Positions 1 through 8,936 of a stretch of DNA of 64,000 nt are shown piece by piece. The position numbers were made by a program, and so were the translations under genes. The notes below the pieces were generated by a model that saw nothing but the letters and a program-made list of their open reading frames with translations, was not told the origin of the DNA and did not search any database. The first letter of the stretch is position 1; each line of letters starts with the position of its first letter. The stretch comes from Rhizobium sp. Q54 (GTDB taxonomy: Bacteria; Pseudomonadota; Alphaproteobacteria; Rhizobiales; Aestuariivirgaceae), in contig CAMDBX010000004.1 of NCBI GenBank assembly GCA_945889445.1, positions 1-64,000 on the forward strand. The letters run 5' to 3'.

Positions 1-34
1 GGGGCTTTATTCCGGGCTCTTGGGGAGATTTGAA

Positions 35-2317
35 ATGCTGAAGCGATTGCCTGGAATTATTGCCGCGGCCTTTGCCGTGATCCTTGGATCAGGCGCCATG
101 CCGGCACTGTCTGCCGCGAAGCCGAACATCCTGTTCGTGATCATGGATGACGTGGGCATCGACCAGATGAAGCTGTTCGGATATGGCGGCCGCGGCGTTG
201 GGCCCTTGGCTCCTCCGAGGACGCCGACCCTTGATGAGATCGCGGAATCAGGCGTGCTGTTCCGCAATACTTGGGCCTCACCGGAGTGCTCGCCGAGCCG
301 CGTCAGCTTCTTCACAGGCCGCTATCCGCTGCGCCATAACGTGATGGCTGCAATCCTGCCGCCTGACCTGGCCGCCTCGCAGCAGTCGCCCTATGAAACG
401 ACGACGCCGAATATTTTGCGTGAAGCCGGATACAAGAGCGCGCTGTTCGGCAAATCCCATTTCACCAATGCGCCGACATACCCGCAGGATCCGTCAACCA
501 ATCCATACGGCGAAACCGCCGTCACCCAGCTCGGTTGGGACTACTTTAAGGGCTGGTATGACGGGGGTCCGAGTGACATCGACACCACGGCAGGCGGCGC
601 GTCCGCGGTGGCAGGCACCTACAATTGCGGCTATGTTCCAACCAGAGACATTGACCCCGTGAACGGCGCCAACAGCGGGGCCTGCTACAAGGCGGACGGC
701 AGCTGCACCTACATGAGCACCGGCAGCGGGAACGAGGCGCCAGGATTAACCTGCCTTGCGTCAGGGGGCATCCTGCAGCCCAATGCATCCTGCGCAGCAG
801 AGCTGCCGGGCAATCTCGATTTCTCCAAGCAGAATGGCTACTATGTCAGCGAGCTTGTTGAGAACCCGGGTCCCGGACAGCCTGCCGTATTGAAGAGCGC
901 GGCCGATCCGGCCAGCCGAGGATATCGGACATCGCGCGAGGCAGACTTCGCCATCGAGTGGATCAACGCGCAGCCTGCCAACAGTCCGTGGATGGTTACG
1001 CTGGCCTTCTCCGCCGCGCACACGCCGTACCAGCCGGCGCCGCCGGCGCTCGTCTCCAACAAGCTCACCAGGCTCGGAAACAAGTGCGCCGGCAACGCCA
1101 CTGACGATCGCGCGCTGATGACGCAGATGGTGGAGAGCATCGACAAGGAGCTGGCCCGGGTACTGGTCGAGACCGGACTTGCAAAGAAGAACAGGAAGGG
1201 TGGTCTCGTCTACAACGCAAAGGCGGCCAACACCGTCATCGTGGTGGTTGCCGACAATGGCAGCTTTGCCGACAACGTCCGGCTGCCTTTCGATCCGGCC
1301 AATTCCAAGGGAACCGTCTATCAGACCGGCGTATGGGTGCCGTTGATCGTGGCCGGTCCGATGGTGGCATCGCCAAACCGGGCGGTGCGCTCGATGGTCA
1401 ACATTGTAGACCTTTTCGGGTTCTTCAGTGATGTCGCCGGCATCGACGCAAGGGAGGTCGTGCCCCCCACGCAGGGCCTGGATTCGCAGCCCCTACTTCC
1501 CTATCTCGTCAATCCGCGGCAGGACGCCTCGCCCATCAGGACGACCAACTTCACGCAGTATGGCACCAACACCCGATCGACCAGCCATGTCGACGGTGCC
1601 TGTGTGATACAATCCATCAACACCTGCACCACGCTGTTCCCGACCAAGGACCTCTGTCAGAACGGATATGGCGGCATCTGGTATGGCAAAGGAACTGATG
1701 TCGGCGATCTTGCGAGCTTCGACAACGGCAACGGACTGTCGACATGCTGCCAGGTCAACCAGTATCTCAATTCTGCGAACCAGCCGCTGGCGGCTCTCCT
1801 GCCCGATTATTCCTTTGGCATGCGTAACCAGTCCTACAAACTCGTTCGCAAGACGGCGACCAACATTAACATGGCGAACCCGGAACTCACCGTGGATGGC
1901 GCAAACTGCGCGTCGATCAAAACGGATGAGTTCTTCAGGATTGACCAGAAGCCAGGCAACCCAACGATTGACCGGCCGTCTGGCCAGAAGGCCAACAACC
2001 TGCTTGCACCGGACACCGGACCTGGAGAGGGCAGCGACCAGCTCTCGGGCCGCCTGAAAGTCAATTATGATGCTCTGGTCACGAGTCTGGAAGATACGCT
2101 GAATTCGCAGAAGGCGTGCCCGGGTGATGCGAACCTCGACGCGGTGGTGAATGATGCCGACCTGGACAACCAGGCTCTGTGGAGGTCCATCACTGAGGAC
2201 GCATCAACCTGGTGGGACCTGAACCGCGACGGCTATACGAACGATCAAGATCGTGACGATCTTCGTGGCCTTACCGCGACGTCGAATTGCGCACTTCAGC
2301 CTGGGCAGTACCGCTAG
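35..2317 (+). CDS. secreted sulfatase with C-terminal dockerin-like domain
   Basis: Predicted periplasmic or exported type I sulfatase that hydrolyses sulfate esters; substrate unknown. The ATG at 35 is preceded by GGGGAGA at 22-28 and starts a 760-residue protein with a signal peptide (about residues 1-27, ending ALSAA). The sulfatase core follows: the metal-binding IMDD (Asp38, Asp39) and the formylglycine motif C-S-P-S-R at residues 85-89, where Cys85 would be oxidised. The last ~60 residues carry two EF-hand-like segments (GDANLDAVVNDADLD and DLNRDGYTNDQDRDDL) resembling a dockerin type I duplicated calcium motif. A TTG at 20 is an alternative start but lacks spacing from a ribosome site. 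The gene stands alone, followed by a hairpin. No formylglycine-generating enzyme is seen in the window. The sulfatase call is firm; the dockerin-like call is moderate. Confidence 0.9.
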   Translation: MLKRLPGIIAAAFAVILGSGAMPALSAAKPNILFVIMDDVGIDQMKLFGYGGRGVGPLAPPRTPTLDEIAESGVLFRNTWASPECSPSRVSFFTGRYPLRHNVMAAILPPDLAASQQSPYETTTPNILREAGYKSALFGKSHFTNAPTYPQDPSTNPYGETAVTQLGWDYFKGWYDGGPSDIDTTAGGASAVAGTYNCGYVPTRDIDPVNGANSGACYKADGSCTYMSTGSGNEAPGLTCLASGGILQPNASCAAELPGNLDFSKQNGYYVSELVENPGPGQPAVLKSAADPASRGYRTSREADFAIEWINAQPANSPWMVTLAFSAAHTPYQPAPPALVSNKLTRLGNKCAGNATDDRALMTQMVESIDKELARVLVETGLAKKNRKGGLVYNAKAANTVIVVVADNGSFADNVRLPFDPANSKGTVYQTGVWVPLIVAGPMVASPNRAVRSMVNIVDLFGFFSDVAGIDAREVVPPTQGLDSQPLLPYLVNPRQDASPIRTTNFTQYGTNTRSTSHVDGACVIQSINTCTTLFPTKDLCQNGYGGIWYGKGTDVGDLASFDNGNGLSTCCQVNQYLNSANQPLAALLPDYSFGMRNQSYKLVRKTATNINMANPELTVDGANCASIKTDEFFRIDQKPGNPTIDRPSGQKANNLLAPDTGPGEGSDQLSGRLKVNYDALVTSLEDTLNSQKACPGDANLDAVVNDADLDNQALWRSITEDASTWWDLNRDGYTNDQDRDDLRGLTATSNCALQPGQYR

Positions 2318-2323
2318 CAGCAG

Positions 2324-2344
2324 CGGCCGGGCATTGCCCGGCCG
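2324..2344 (+). terminator. hairpin downstream of the sulfatase
   Basis: A perfect 9-bp GC stem (2324-2332 pairing with 2336-2344) with a 3-nt loop begins 7 nt after the sulfatase stop. There is no clear T-tract, so termination is inferred from position and stability. Confidence 0.55.
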
Positions 2345-2390
2345 TTCCCCGTTTCGTTTGCCGTCGCCATCCTGTTTTCCGGTCAGGCTC

Positions 2391-2950
2391 TCAGATGGAA
2401 GGGCTGCAGTATAGTGTTCGACCGTTCACCGCGATCTCCACGTCGACCAGGTACGGCTGCATGCCCGCCGTGTTCATGGTGATGCCGAGGGCCGCGGGCT
2501 TGGCCGGACCGGTGCAGCCGATGCGTCCGCAATCTATTTGCAGGTACCCGACCCGGCAATAGTCGACCAGTTGCTGGGCCATGTGGAAGCTGTGCGCAGC
2601 ATCGCCGCCTGCAGGTGGTCGCGGGCGTCCTGCAGCGTGCCGCGACTAAAGGGCCCCCAGCTGCACTTCACCGCGCGGTATCCGCTCTCGCGTGCCTTGC
2701 GACAGCCATTCAGAGTCTCCTGCAGGGTGGCGCCGAAGAGTTGCGAGGCATAGGGCAACATTGGATGAGCCTTCCGTTAGCCCAGAAGCTGATAGACCGG
2801 ATCATGACGTTTCTGTTCCAACACGTCCCACATGGCCATCTCGATGCCGGAGAAGGTGTGCGCAGCCTGCGGCAGGTCCATGCATTCCATGTCCACCGCG
2901 GCGTGGATTGCAGCAATGTCTGCCACGGCATCGATGCTCATGATCGCTCT
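2391..2950 (-). pseudogene. decayed enolase-superfamily (mandelate racemase/muconate lactonizing type) gene
   Basis: Three fragments of one enolase-superfamily protein lie in order on the minus strand. Fragment 1 (about 2950-2770) reads AAVDMECMDLPQAAHTFSGI then EMAMWDVLEQKR and ends at an in-frame TAA just after LLG. The same frame resumes with RKAHPMLPYASQLFGATLQE and continues to about 2590 (GYRAVKCSWGPFSRGTL). The reading then shifts frame to AQQLVDYCRVGYLQIDCGRI and ends near 2391 with QPYLVDVEIAVNGRTLY, which looks like a family C-terminus. Most of the catalytic barrel between the second and third fragments is missing. One nonsense codon, one frameshift and one large internal deletion make function very unlikely. 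It is a different subfamily from the intact enolase-family gene at 4175-5293, so it is not a simple local duplicate. Confidence 0.75.
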
Positions 2951-2955
2951 TCCAG

Positions 2956-3381
2956 CTACTGTAGGTCTTCCATGGGCGGCGTGGCTTCGTCGATCGCGTC
3001 CAGGCCTTCGTCAACGTCCGGGTCCGCACCCTGGGATGCTGCATCCTTGGCATCGGACAGGAAGATGATGGCGGCAGGCGTGTCATCGGCGTTGAAGCGG
3101 ACCACGAAGGCGGCCTTGGGCAGCAGTGCCCGCAATGCTCGCTCGAGGCTGGCGCCCCGAATGTGGTTGTCGGCGACGGTGCCATCCTCCGGATAACCCT
3201 GGATGGTGGCGCCAGTGGCGGCGGCGATCGCGTCGATCACCTCCGTCGTGGAGGCCTGCCCGGATACGTCGATGTCATAGCCCTTGCCGGCCTGCGCGAC
3301 GTTCACCTCCGCTGCAACGGACCCGCACAGCAAGGTACAGATGAACAGGGCGGTGGCGGGTCCTGAGAACCACCTCAGCAT
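2956..3381 (-). CDS. small exported STN-like protein
   Basis: 141 residues with a clear signal peptide (about residues 1-24, cleavage after SVAA). The mature part contains a short region (ISV-like GYDIDVSGQASTTEVIDAIA ... ASLERALRALLP) resembling the secretin/TonB short N-terminal (STN) fold: two small beta-alpha repeats followed by an edge strand FVVRF. The C-terminal 30 residues are acidic and look disordered. No membrane segment beyond the signal peptide. It stands alone between the enolase pseudogene and the GNAT gene. The function is not recognised; the STN resemblance is by pattern only. Confidence 0.6.
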   Translation of the reverse strand: MLRWFSGPATALFICTLLCGSVAAEVNVAQAGKGYDIDVSGQASTTEVIDAIAAATGATIQGYPEDGTVADNHIRGASLERALRALLPKAAFVVRFNADDTPAAIIFLSDAKDAASQGADPDVDEGLDAIDEATPPMEDLQ

Positions 3382-3467
3382 GTTTCGGCCTGTTGGCTGG
3401 ATGTCTGTGGCATCAGTTTCGTTCCCCTGCTTTCAGCATAGGTTGTGGACTTGCTGCGGGCAACGCC

Positions 3468-4178
3468 TCAACCCCACAGAAGATAGCAGGCAGCCGCAGC
3501 GTCATAGCCGCGGATCTTGTGGCCTTGTGCGAACAGGCGGGTCAGTTCGGCGCGCACGCGCAGGCGTGCGGTGAGGGCAGCCTGCTCGTCTAGGGCCAGC
3601 AGGCGGTCGAGGTCAGGTGGGATCGGGACTTGCTGCGTGCCGGCAGGGGCGCTTGGCTTGGCCTGGCCCGGTTCGCAGGCAGCACAAACCTGCGCGCGCT
3701 CGGACGCGAGGTGCCAGTCAGCGCGCAGCCGATCGGAGGGCAGTCCGGCGTTGATACCCTTCATCACGCCATAGTAGTCCGGGTGATAGGTCGAGACCTC
3801 GGCGCCGAGCCTTGCGATGTTGAGGTGCGCGTTGGTGTGTCGCAGCGGGTCGAATGTCCAGCGCACCAGCGTGATGCCGCGGGCGAGGCACCATTCGCGC
3901 TGGTAGCGCTTGAGGCTGAGGGCCAGTCCCTTTCCGCGCTGGTCCGGGTGAACTGCCAGCCGGTGCGAATGCTGAACAGTCGGTTCGCGTGTTGGAAAGC
4001 CGAAAACATAGCCCAAAAGCCGCTCGCCCTCGAAGGCGCCAGCCACGAGGCCGCCCTCGTGCTGGATCACCATCATCAGGTCGGCGGGGTCTTCGGTATC
4101 GTCGGCACCCCAGACGTCGCGCTGCAATTGCTCGGCCTTGAAGAACTCCTCCATGCCGGAAAGGTCGCGGATGATCAT
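3468..4178 (-). CDS. GNAT-family N-acyltransferase
   Basis: 236-residue GNAT acyltransferase (predicted acetyltransferase group of the COG3375 kind). The chosen start ATG at 4178 overlaps the stop of the upstream enolase gene by 4 nt (ATGA) and gives MIIRDLSGMEEFFKAE. The acyl-CoA binding region is visible as HRLAVHPDQRGKGLALSLK, with the (Q/R)-x-x-G-x-(G/A) loop RGKGLAL. The C-terminal ~70 residues lie beyond the GNAT core and carry two Cys near CAACEPG. Its coupling to an N-acylamino-acid racemase/o-succinylbenzoate synthase type enzyme is a known arrangement: in Geobacillus, a GNAT succinyltransferase, the racemase and a desuccinylase convert D- to L-amino acids. By analogy this protein would N-acylate an amino acid; this is an inference. 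Confidence 0.8.
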   Translation of the reverse strand: MIIRDLSGMEEFFKAEQLQRDVWGADDTEDPADLMMVIQHEGGLVAGAFEGERLLGYVFGFPTREPTVQHSHRLAVHPDQRGKGLALSLKRYQREWCLARGITLVRWTFDPLRHTNAHLNIARLGAEVSTYHPDYYGVMKGINAGLPSDRLRADWHLASERAQVCAACEPGQAKPSAPAGTQQVPIPPDLDRLLALDEQAALTARLRVRAELTRLFAQGHKIRGYDAAAACYLLWG

Positions 4179-5293
4179 GCCGGGAAGCGCTCCGTCGCGA
4201 CGGTGACCTTGTCGAGGAAGCTGCGGTCCAGCGTTACGCCGATGCCGGGACCCTTCGGCACGGGCATGCGACCATCGGTGGCTTCCAGCGCCTCGTTGAC
4301 GATGTCCTTCGCGAAGTAGCGGCTGGAACTTGAGGTGTCGCCGGGCTTGCGGAAGTTTGCCAGCGTCGAGAGGTGGATGTTGTGGGCACGCCCGATGCCA
4401 GACTCGAGCATTCCACCGCACCAGACGGGGAAGGTCCATGCCGCGCAGAGATCATGGATGCGGCGGGTCTCCTGATAGCCGCCGACGCGCCCGACCTTGA
4501 TATTGATGACGCGGGTGGCGCCGCTGGCCAGCGCCTTGCGGGCGTGTTCGGCGGTACGGATGCATTCGTCGAGGCAGATCGCGGTGTTCATGCGGGACTG
4601 CAGCACGGCATGGTCATGGATGTCGTCCCAGGCCAGCGGCTGCTCGATGTAGTCGAGGCCGAAGCCATCCAGCGCCTTCATCACCTCCATGTCGGCCAGC
4701 GTGTATGCGCTGTTGGCATCCACCGTGAGGTGGGAATCGGGCAGGGCATTGCGCACCGCCTCCACCAGCTTCACGTCGTGGCCCGGCATGATCTTGAGCT
4801 TGATGCGCTTATAGCCGAGCGCCAGGTGCTTGCGCGCCCGCTCGATCGTATCCTCAATCGGGCCAATCCCCAGCGACACGCCGACGTCGATTGCGTCACG
4901 CTCGCCGCCGAGCAGCGTCTTGAGCGGGAGGTTCAGCGACTTGGCCCACAAGTCCCAGAAGGCCATCTCGACCATGGCCTTGGTCATGTAGTGGCCGCGC
5001 CAGTGGACGAGGAGTTGCGCGACGGCCGCCGGGTTCTCGAAGCTCTTGCCCACGAGTTGCGGGATCAGCACGTCGCGCAGCAGCATCATGGCGCCGGCGA
5101 TGGTCTCGTCGAGATAGTCCGGCAGGGGGTCCATCACGCCCTCGGCATGGCCTTCGATGCCGTTCGACCGGAGGGTGAGCAGCGGAAACAGCTTCTCATG
5201 CATCGTGCCGGTGGCGATGGTGAAGGGGGTGAGCAGGGGTAGGCGGACGAGGCGCAGCTCGGCGCCGTCGATCTTCAGGGGCGAGGCGGTCAT
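4175..5293 (-). CDS. enolase-superfamily N-acylamino-acid racemase / o-succinylbenzoate synthase type
   Basis: 372-residue muconate-lactonizing-subgroup enzyme. Catalytic features are all present: the K-x-K pair in YKRIKLKI, metal ligands Asp in VDANSAY, Glu in YIEQPL and Asp in CLDECI, and the second-side Lys in NIKVGRVGG. The N-terminal capping domain has the LPLLTPFTIATG loop typical of the OSBS/NSAR family. The start at 5293 is preferred because GGAG lies 6 nt upstream; an ATG at 5305 is possible. The gene is translationally coupled to the GNAT gene, and no menaquinone genes are nearby. That favours N-succinyl/acylamino-acid racemization over menaquinone synthesis. It would abstract the alpha proton of an N-acyl amino acid in the cytoplasm. 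Confidence 0.82.
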   Translation of the reverse strand: MTASPLKIDGAELRLVRLPLLTPFTIATGTMHEKLFPLLTLRSNGIEGHAEGVMDPLPDYLDETIAGAMMLLRDVLIPQLVGKSFENPAAVAQLLVHWRGHYMTKAMVEMAFWDLWAKSLNLPLKTLLGGERDAIDVGVSLGIGPIEDTIERARKHLALGYKRIKLKIMPGHDVKLVEAVRNALPDSHLTVDANSAYTLADMEVMKALDGFGLDYIEQPLAWDDIHDHAVLQSRMNTAICLDECIRTAEHARKALASGATRVINIKVGRVGGYQETRRIHDLCAAWTFPVWCGGMLESGIGRAHNIHLSTLANFRKPGDTSSSSRYFAKDIVNEALEATDGRMPVPKGPGIGVTLDRSFLDKVTVATERFPA

Positions 5294-5338
5294 TGCAGTC
5301 TCCATGCCCCTAGGGCTTATGGAGACTGCCCGCCCGTT

Positions 5339-5692
5339 TCAAGCCCCCAGATGCTTCTCGTCGACCCGGACGGCGACACCCGCCGTGTCGATGACTAAGG
5401 CGCCGCCGCTCTCGTCGTCGGGAACGTCGAGCCCACCCTTGACGACCTTCACCCGGGCCTTGCCGACGGGCAGGCTGACGGCCACCTTCGCGGTGTCCAC
5501 CATCTCTGGCTTCTGCACGCCGATCGTCACCTCGATGTCGAGTTCCGAGGTATCGATCTTCAACGTGCGCAGGAAGATGAGGGAGGAGCGGTGGATGCAG
5601 TCCTGCACGGCGCGCAGGGCGGCCTTGGTGTATTCGCCGCCATGTATGTCATTGCCTTGGCCCATTTCGAGGATGATGCGCTTGAGGGCCAC
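5339..5692 (-). CDS. Lin0512-family protein (second of tandem pair)
   Basis: 117 residues, GTG start whose G overlaps the TAG stop of the upstream paralogue by one base (TAGTG), so the two are translationally coupled. N-terminal signature ALKRIILEMGQGNDIHGG followed by YTKAALRAVQDC matches the conserved Lin0512 family, whose function is unknown. It shares about 35-40% identity with its neighbour by eye, with the same G-x-G-x-D-x-x-G-x-x-Y-T-K-A start and a common VxxGVxKPxxVDxAxVA core. Probably a hetero-oligomer of two subunits; I can assign no reaction. Confidence 0.75.
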   Translation of the reverse strand: MALKRIILEMGQGNDIHGGEYTKAALRAVQDCIHRSSLIFLRTLKIDTSELDIEVTIGVQKPEMVDTAKVAVSLPVGKARVKVVKGGLDVPDDESGGALVIDTAGVAVRVDEKHLGA

Positions 5693-6039
5693 TACCTGGT
5701 CTCCACGTCGAGGTAGACAACGGCCGCGGCGTTGGCGATCACCGTTAGGTTGGTGCCTTCGTCGTTCATGATCTCGAGGCCGCCCTCGACGACTTCCACC
5801 TCACGCGTGCCATAGGGCTGCACCTCGGCCACCGTTGCCTTGTCGACGAGGTGGGGTTTCGGCACGCCGACCAGAACCTTCACGTGCATGTCCTCGGGCT
5901 TGCGGCCGAGGGCAGGGGCGATGGTGAGGGAATTGTGCCACAGTGCATCCTTTAGAGCCCTGATGGCGGCCTTGGTGTAGTCCGAGCCGCGCAGGTCGGT
6001 TCCCATGCCCAGTTCGACGATCATGCGGGTGAGCGCCAT
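5692..6039 (-). CDS. Lin0512-family protein (first of tandem pair)
   Basis: 115 residues beginning MALTRMIVELGMGTDLRG, followed by DYTKAAIRALKDALWHN, the strongest match to the Lin0512 family signature. A good ribosome-binding site (AGGAGGACC on the minus strand) lies just before the ATG. It forms a two-gene operon with the paralogue at 5339-5692 and shares its VLVGVPKPHLVDKATVAEV core. No membrane segment or signal peptide is present. The function of the family is not established. The conserved Asp, His and Lys residues near the N-terminus are compatible with ligand or metal binding but prove nothing. Confidence 0.78.
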   Translation of the reverse strand: MALTRMIVELGMGTDLRGSDYTKAAIRALKDALWHNSLTIAPALGRKPEDMHVKVLVGVPKPHLVDKATVAEVQPYGTREVEVVEGGLEIMNDEGTNLTVIANAAAVVYLDVETR

Positions 6040-6405
6040 TGGTCCTCCTTATGCTGCAACCGTGAAGAGTCTTCGAAAACGCTGCACGGGTCGTGCCAGA
6101 TCTAGGACAAAGTCAACGCATTGCACAGAAACTGCCTCGACAGCGCAATTTCTTTTCAACTGATACTCGGCGCAATCTGGGCGATCACTGGCTGGATCCC
6201 GCCGTTCTCCGCCCTGCCGCATGGTCTCTATGAAGAAGGCATTCGACTTGAATGCATTGATCAAGCAGCACATCGGCGGCTGAGATTTCCGAAGCCGGGC
6301 ATGCGCAACAACATAATGGCCGGGCTCGACCCGGCCATCATCCTTTGGTTGCTTCGGAACAGGGATGCGCGAGCAAAGCGCGCGCACGATGAGGTCACCT
6401 GGAGT
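6040..6405. other. non-coding gap with palindrome
   Basis: About 365 bases without a convincing gene. It holds a perfect palindrome at 6316-6338 (9-bp stem with core GGCCGGG, 5-nt loop CTCGA), just downstream of the minus-strand DUF2177 gene. This could be its terminator or a REP-like dispersed element. The AT-richer part at 6140-6290 would contain the promoter for the Lin0512 pair, but I cannot pick convincing -35/-10 boxes. Confidence 0.5.
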
Positions 6406-6813
6406 CTATTTTCCCAGCAGTCGCATGCCGATCGCAGCCGTCAAGCCCGACACTGCGGCCGTCAGAACTGTACCCCATACCATGTCGATAATGGCGATCT
6501 TGGTGGTGAAACCCTTCATGACGGCCAGATTGGTGAGGTCATAGGTTCCATAGGCGACGAGGCCGAGGATTGCGCCGTAGAGCACAGCCTGACCGACCGA
6601 CCCGCCCTGCACGGCAGGCCAGACAACCATCACCATAAGGCCGGTGACGTAAAGCACATAGAAGGCGCCGGCTGCGCCAAAATTCGGCGGCTGTCGCAAC
6701 AGGTCACCGATCTCGGTCACATAGAAGCTGCGGCCCAGCCACAGGAGCCAAACCATATCGATCAGCAAGAACAGGACTGCTGCGGCAATCCAGAGGATGA
6801 TCCAATGTGTCAA
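6406..6813 (-). CDS. DUF2177 family membrane protein
   Basis: 135 residues, four predicted transmembrane helices (about 5-27, 46-66, 75-95, 108-130). The family signature is visible: LIDMVWLLWLG in helix 1 and YGTYDLTNLAVMKGF between helices 3 and 4. It lies 54 nt downstream of hemA on the same strand and could be the last gene of the bch-puh superoperon or an independent gene. DUF2177 proteins are of unknown function and are not specific to phototrophs. Confidence 0.85.
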   Translation of the reverse strand: MTHWIILWIAAAVLFLLIDMVWLLWLGRSFYVTEIGDLLRQPPNFGAAGAFYVLYVTGLMVMVVWPAVQGGSVGQAVLYGAILGLVAYGTYDLTNLAVMKGFTTKIAIIDMVWGTVLTAAVSGLTAAIGMRLLGK

Positions 6814-6867
6814 CGCGCGCTCCTGTCCATGATCGCTTGATACGGGCGGGAGAAGTGGGGGATCACC

Positions 6868-8079
6868 TCAGGCAACCGCGCGGGCCAGCGCGCACTGCGA
6901 CCAAAGCTCCGAAAGTGCGTTGACCAGGTGGTCGATGTCGGCATCAGTGTGCAGCGGAGTCGGCGTGATGCGCAGGCGCTCCGTGCCACGCGGCACGGTG
7001 GGATAGTTGATGGGCTGGATGTAGATGCCGTGCTGGGCCATCAGGATATCGCTGATCCACTTGCATTTCTTGGCATCGCCCACCATCACCGGCACGATGT
7101 GGCTTTGGTTTGCCATGTAAGGCACGCCGGCCTGGTCCAGTCGCTTTCGCATCTTCGCCACGCGATCCTTGTGGCGCATGCGCTCGAACTGCGAATTTTT
7201 GAGGTGGCGGATTGAGGCCGTGGCACCGGCGGCCACCGCCGGGGGAAGTGCAGTGGTGAAGATGAAGCCCGAGGCGAAGGAGCGAACGAAGTCGCACAGC
7301 GCGGCGGAACCCGTGATATAGCCGCCGACCACGCCGATGGCCTTTCCGAGGGTTCCCTCGATGACCGTGATCCGGTCCATCAACCCTTCGCGCTCGGCGA
7401 TGCCGCCGCCGCGCGGGCCGTACATGCCAACCGCATGCACCTCATCGAGATAGGTCATGGCGCCGTACTTGTCGGCGAGGTCGCAAATTTCCTTGATCGG
7501 GCCGATGTCGCCATCCATCGAGTAGACGGATTCGAAGGCGATCAGCTTCGGCCGGGATGGATCTGCCGCCTTCAGCAGGCGCTCGAGGTCATGGAGGTCG
7601 TTGTGCCTGAAAATGTGGCGCTCGGCGCGGCTGTGGCGGATGCCCTCGATCATCGAGGCATGGTTGCCGGCATCCGAGAACACGATGCAGCCTGGAATGC
7701 AGCTTGCCAGAGTGCCAAGGGCTGCCCAGTTCGAGACATAGCCCGAGGTGAACAGCAGGGCGCCTTCCTTGCCGTGCAAGTCGGCGAGCTCGCGCTCGAG
7801 TTCGACGTGATAGTGGTTGGTACCTGAGATGTTGCGCGTACCGCCGGCACCTGCGCCGCAGCGGTCCAGCGCTTCATGCATGGCGGCGATCACTGCCGGG
7901 TTCTGGCCCATGCCGAGATAGTCGTTGGAGCACCAGACGGTGATCTCCTTCTGCTCTGCCCCATGGTGGGTGGCCTTGGGGAAGCTTCCCGCCTTGCGCT
8001 CGAGATCTGCGAAGACGCGGTAGCGGCCCTCGGTCTTCAGTGCATCGAGTTCGGTCTTGAAGAAGCTTTCGTAGTCCAT
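6868..8079 (-). CDS. hemA: 5-aminolevulinate synthase
   Basis: 403 residues. PLP enzyme condensing glycine with succinyl-CoA to 5-aminolevulinate, the first step of tetrapyrrole synthesis by the Shemin pathway typical of Alphaproteobacteria. The N-terminus [11 protein letters not shown], the glycine-rich [12 protein letters not shown] and the PLP-lysine motif [14 protein letters not shown] are all present. The start at 8079 was chosen because GGAG lies about 9 nt upstream and the N-terminus then matches the family; an in-frame ATG at 8103 would overlap puhE. Its place at the end of the puh/acsF operon links precursor supply to bacteriochlorophyll demand. A second, housekeeping hemA copy may exist elsewhere. 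Confidence 0.96.
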   Translation of the reverse strand: MDYESFFKTELDALKTEGRYRVFADLERKAGSFPKATHHGAEQKEITVWCSNDYLGMGQNPAVIAAMHEALDRCGAGAGGTRNISGTNHYHVELERELADLHGKEGALLFTSGYVSNWAALGTLASCIPGCIVFSDAGNHASMIEGIRHSRAERHIFRHNDLHDLERLLKAADPSRPKLIAFESVYSMDGDIGPIKEICDLADKYGAMTYLDEVHAVGMYGPRGGGIAEREGLMDRITVIEGTLGKAIGVVGGYITGSAALCDFVRSFASGFIFTTALPPAVAAGATASIRHLKNSQFERMRHKDRVAKMRKRLDQAGVPYMANQSHIVPVMVGDAKKCKWISDILMAQHGIYIQPINYPTVPRGTERLRITPTPLHTDADIDHLVNALSELWSQCALARAVA

Positions 8080-8099
8080 CGGGGGCACTCCGGAGGGTG

Positions 8100-8927
8100 T
8101 CATGGCGACAGCGGGGTTTTGAGGGGTGTATAGTCAAACCTGGGAGAGATGGAATTGCGCGATTTCGCCGCGTCCCGGCGGTGGGGCAGGCTCCATTTCC
8201 ACAGCTTTTCCACAGGCAGCGGCAACATCAGCATCCAGTGCTCGAACAGCGCCAGAGCCGCCAGCGCGGCCAGCAGCGACCAGCCTGCCCGATCCTCCCC
8301 GGCGGTGGCCGAAAAGGCTTCCTGGAACAGCAGGACGGCCCCTATCGAGGCGGCGGTCACCGAGAAAGGAAACAGCAAATTCATGGGCTTGACGGTCAGA
8401 AAGCTCCTCAGCACCGCCATGTGGGCGGGTACGAACTCCTCCGACACGTTGCGCACCCCCAGAAACACGTTGAGCCTGGCCGAGAGGTGCATTGCCCAGA
8501 GCAGTATGTAAGCCCAGAGGCCCCAGTTGTTCACAGCTTTTCCACAGAGGCCCCAAATGGCCAGCGCCACCGCCACAATGGCGATTTCGTGCCACAGGTT
8601 GACGCCCAGCGCATGGCCGAAATGGCGCCATCCGCTGCAACCCGCCGGGCAGGATTGCTTGCGCGGGCCCGTCACGTATCCGGTGTAGAGGCTCAGTTCC
8701 TGCCAGCCCCAGGCCAGCACGCCGCCGGTGAAGGAGGCATAGACGGCGAAGAGGGAAGTATCATCAGACGCGGCCCAGATCACCCAGAGCGAGGCCGCCA
8801 GCAGCGCCGTGCCGCCCGCCATGCTCCACTTGAAGGTCCGCACCGGAAGCTGATCGAGGAAGAAGATCAGCCCGGTGGCGAACCACCAGAGGAACAGGGC
8901 GTAGGCGATGGGCAGTGCATAGGCCAT
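8100..8927 (-). CDS. puhE: photosynthetic complex assembly protein PuhE (DUF3623)
   Basis: 275-residue polytopic membrane protein with about seven helices. It matches the PuhE/putative photosynthetic complex assembly protein 2 family: N-terminal [20 protein letters not shown], central [20 protein letters not shown] and [17 protein letters not shown]. It lies between acsF (10-nt gap) and hemA (20-nt gap). In Rhodobacter, PuhE affects reaction-centre and LH1 assembly and bacteriochlorophyll flow; the biochemical role is not established. Confidence 0.92.
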   Translation of the reverse strand: MAYALPIAYALFLWWFATGLIFFLDQLPVRTFKWSMAGGTALLAASLWVIWAASDDTSLFAVYASFTGGVLAWGWQELSLYTGYVTGPRKQSCPAGCSGWRHFGHALGVNLWHEIAIVAVALAIWGLCGKAVNNWGLWAYILLWAMHLSARLNVFLGVRNVSEEFVPAHMAVLRSFLTVKPMNLLFPFSVTAASIGAVLLFQEAFSATAGEDRAGWSLLAALAALALFEHWMLMLPLPVEKLWKWSLPHRRDAAKSRNSISPRFDYTPLKTPLSP

Positions 8928-8936
8928 CGGTTCAGG

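Noticed and set aside
6049-6387. 112-codon minus-strand frame in the Lin0512-DUF2177 gap
   Set aside because: No ribosome site or family resemblance, and it runs across the palindrome at 6316-6338.
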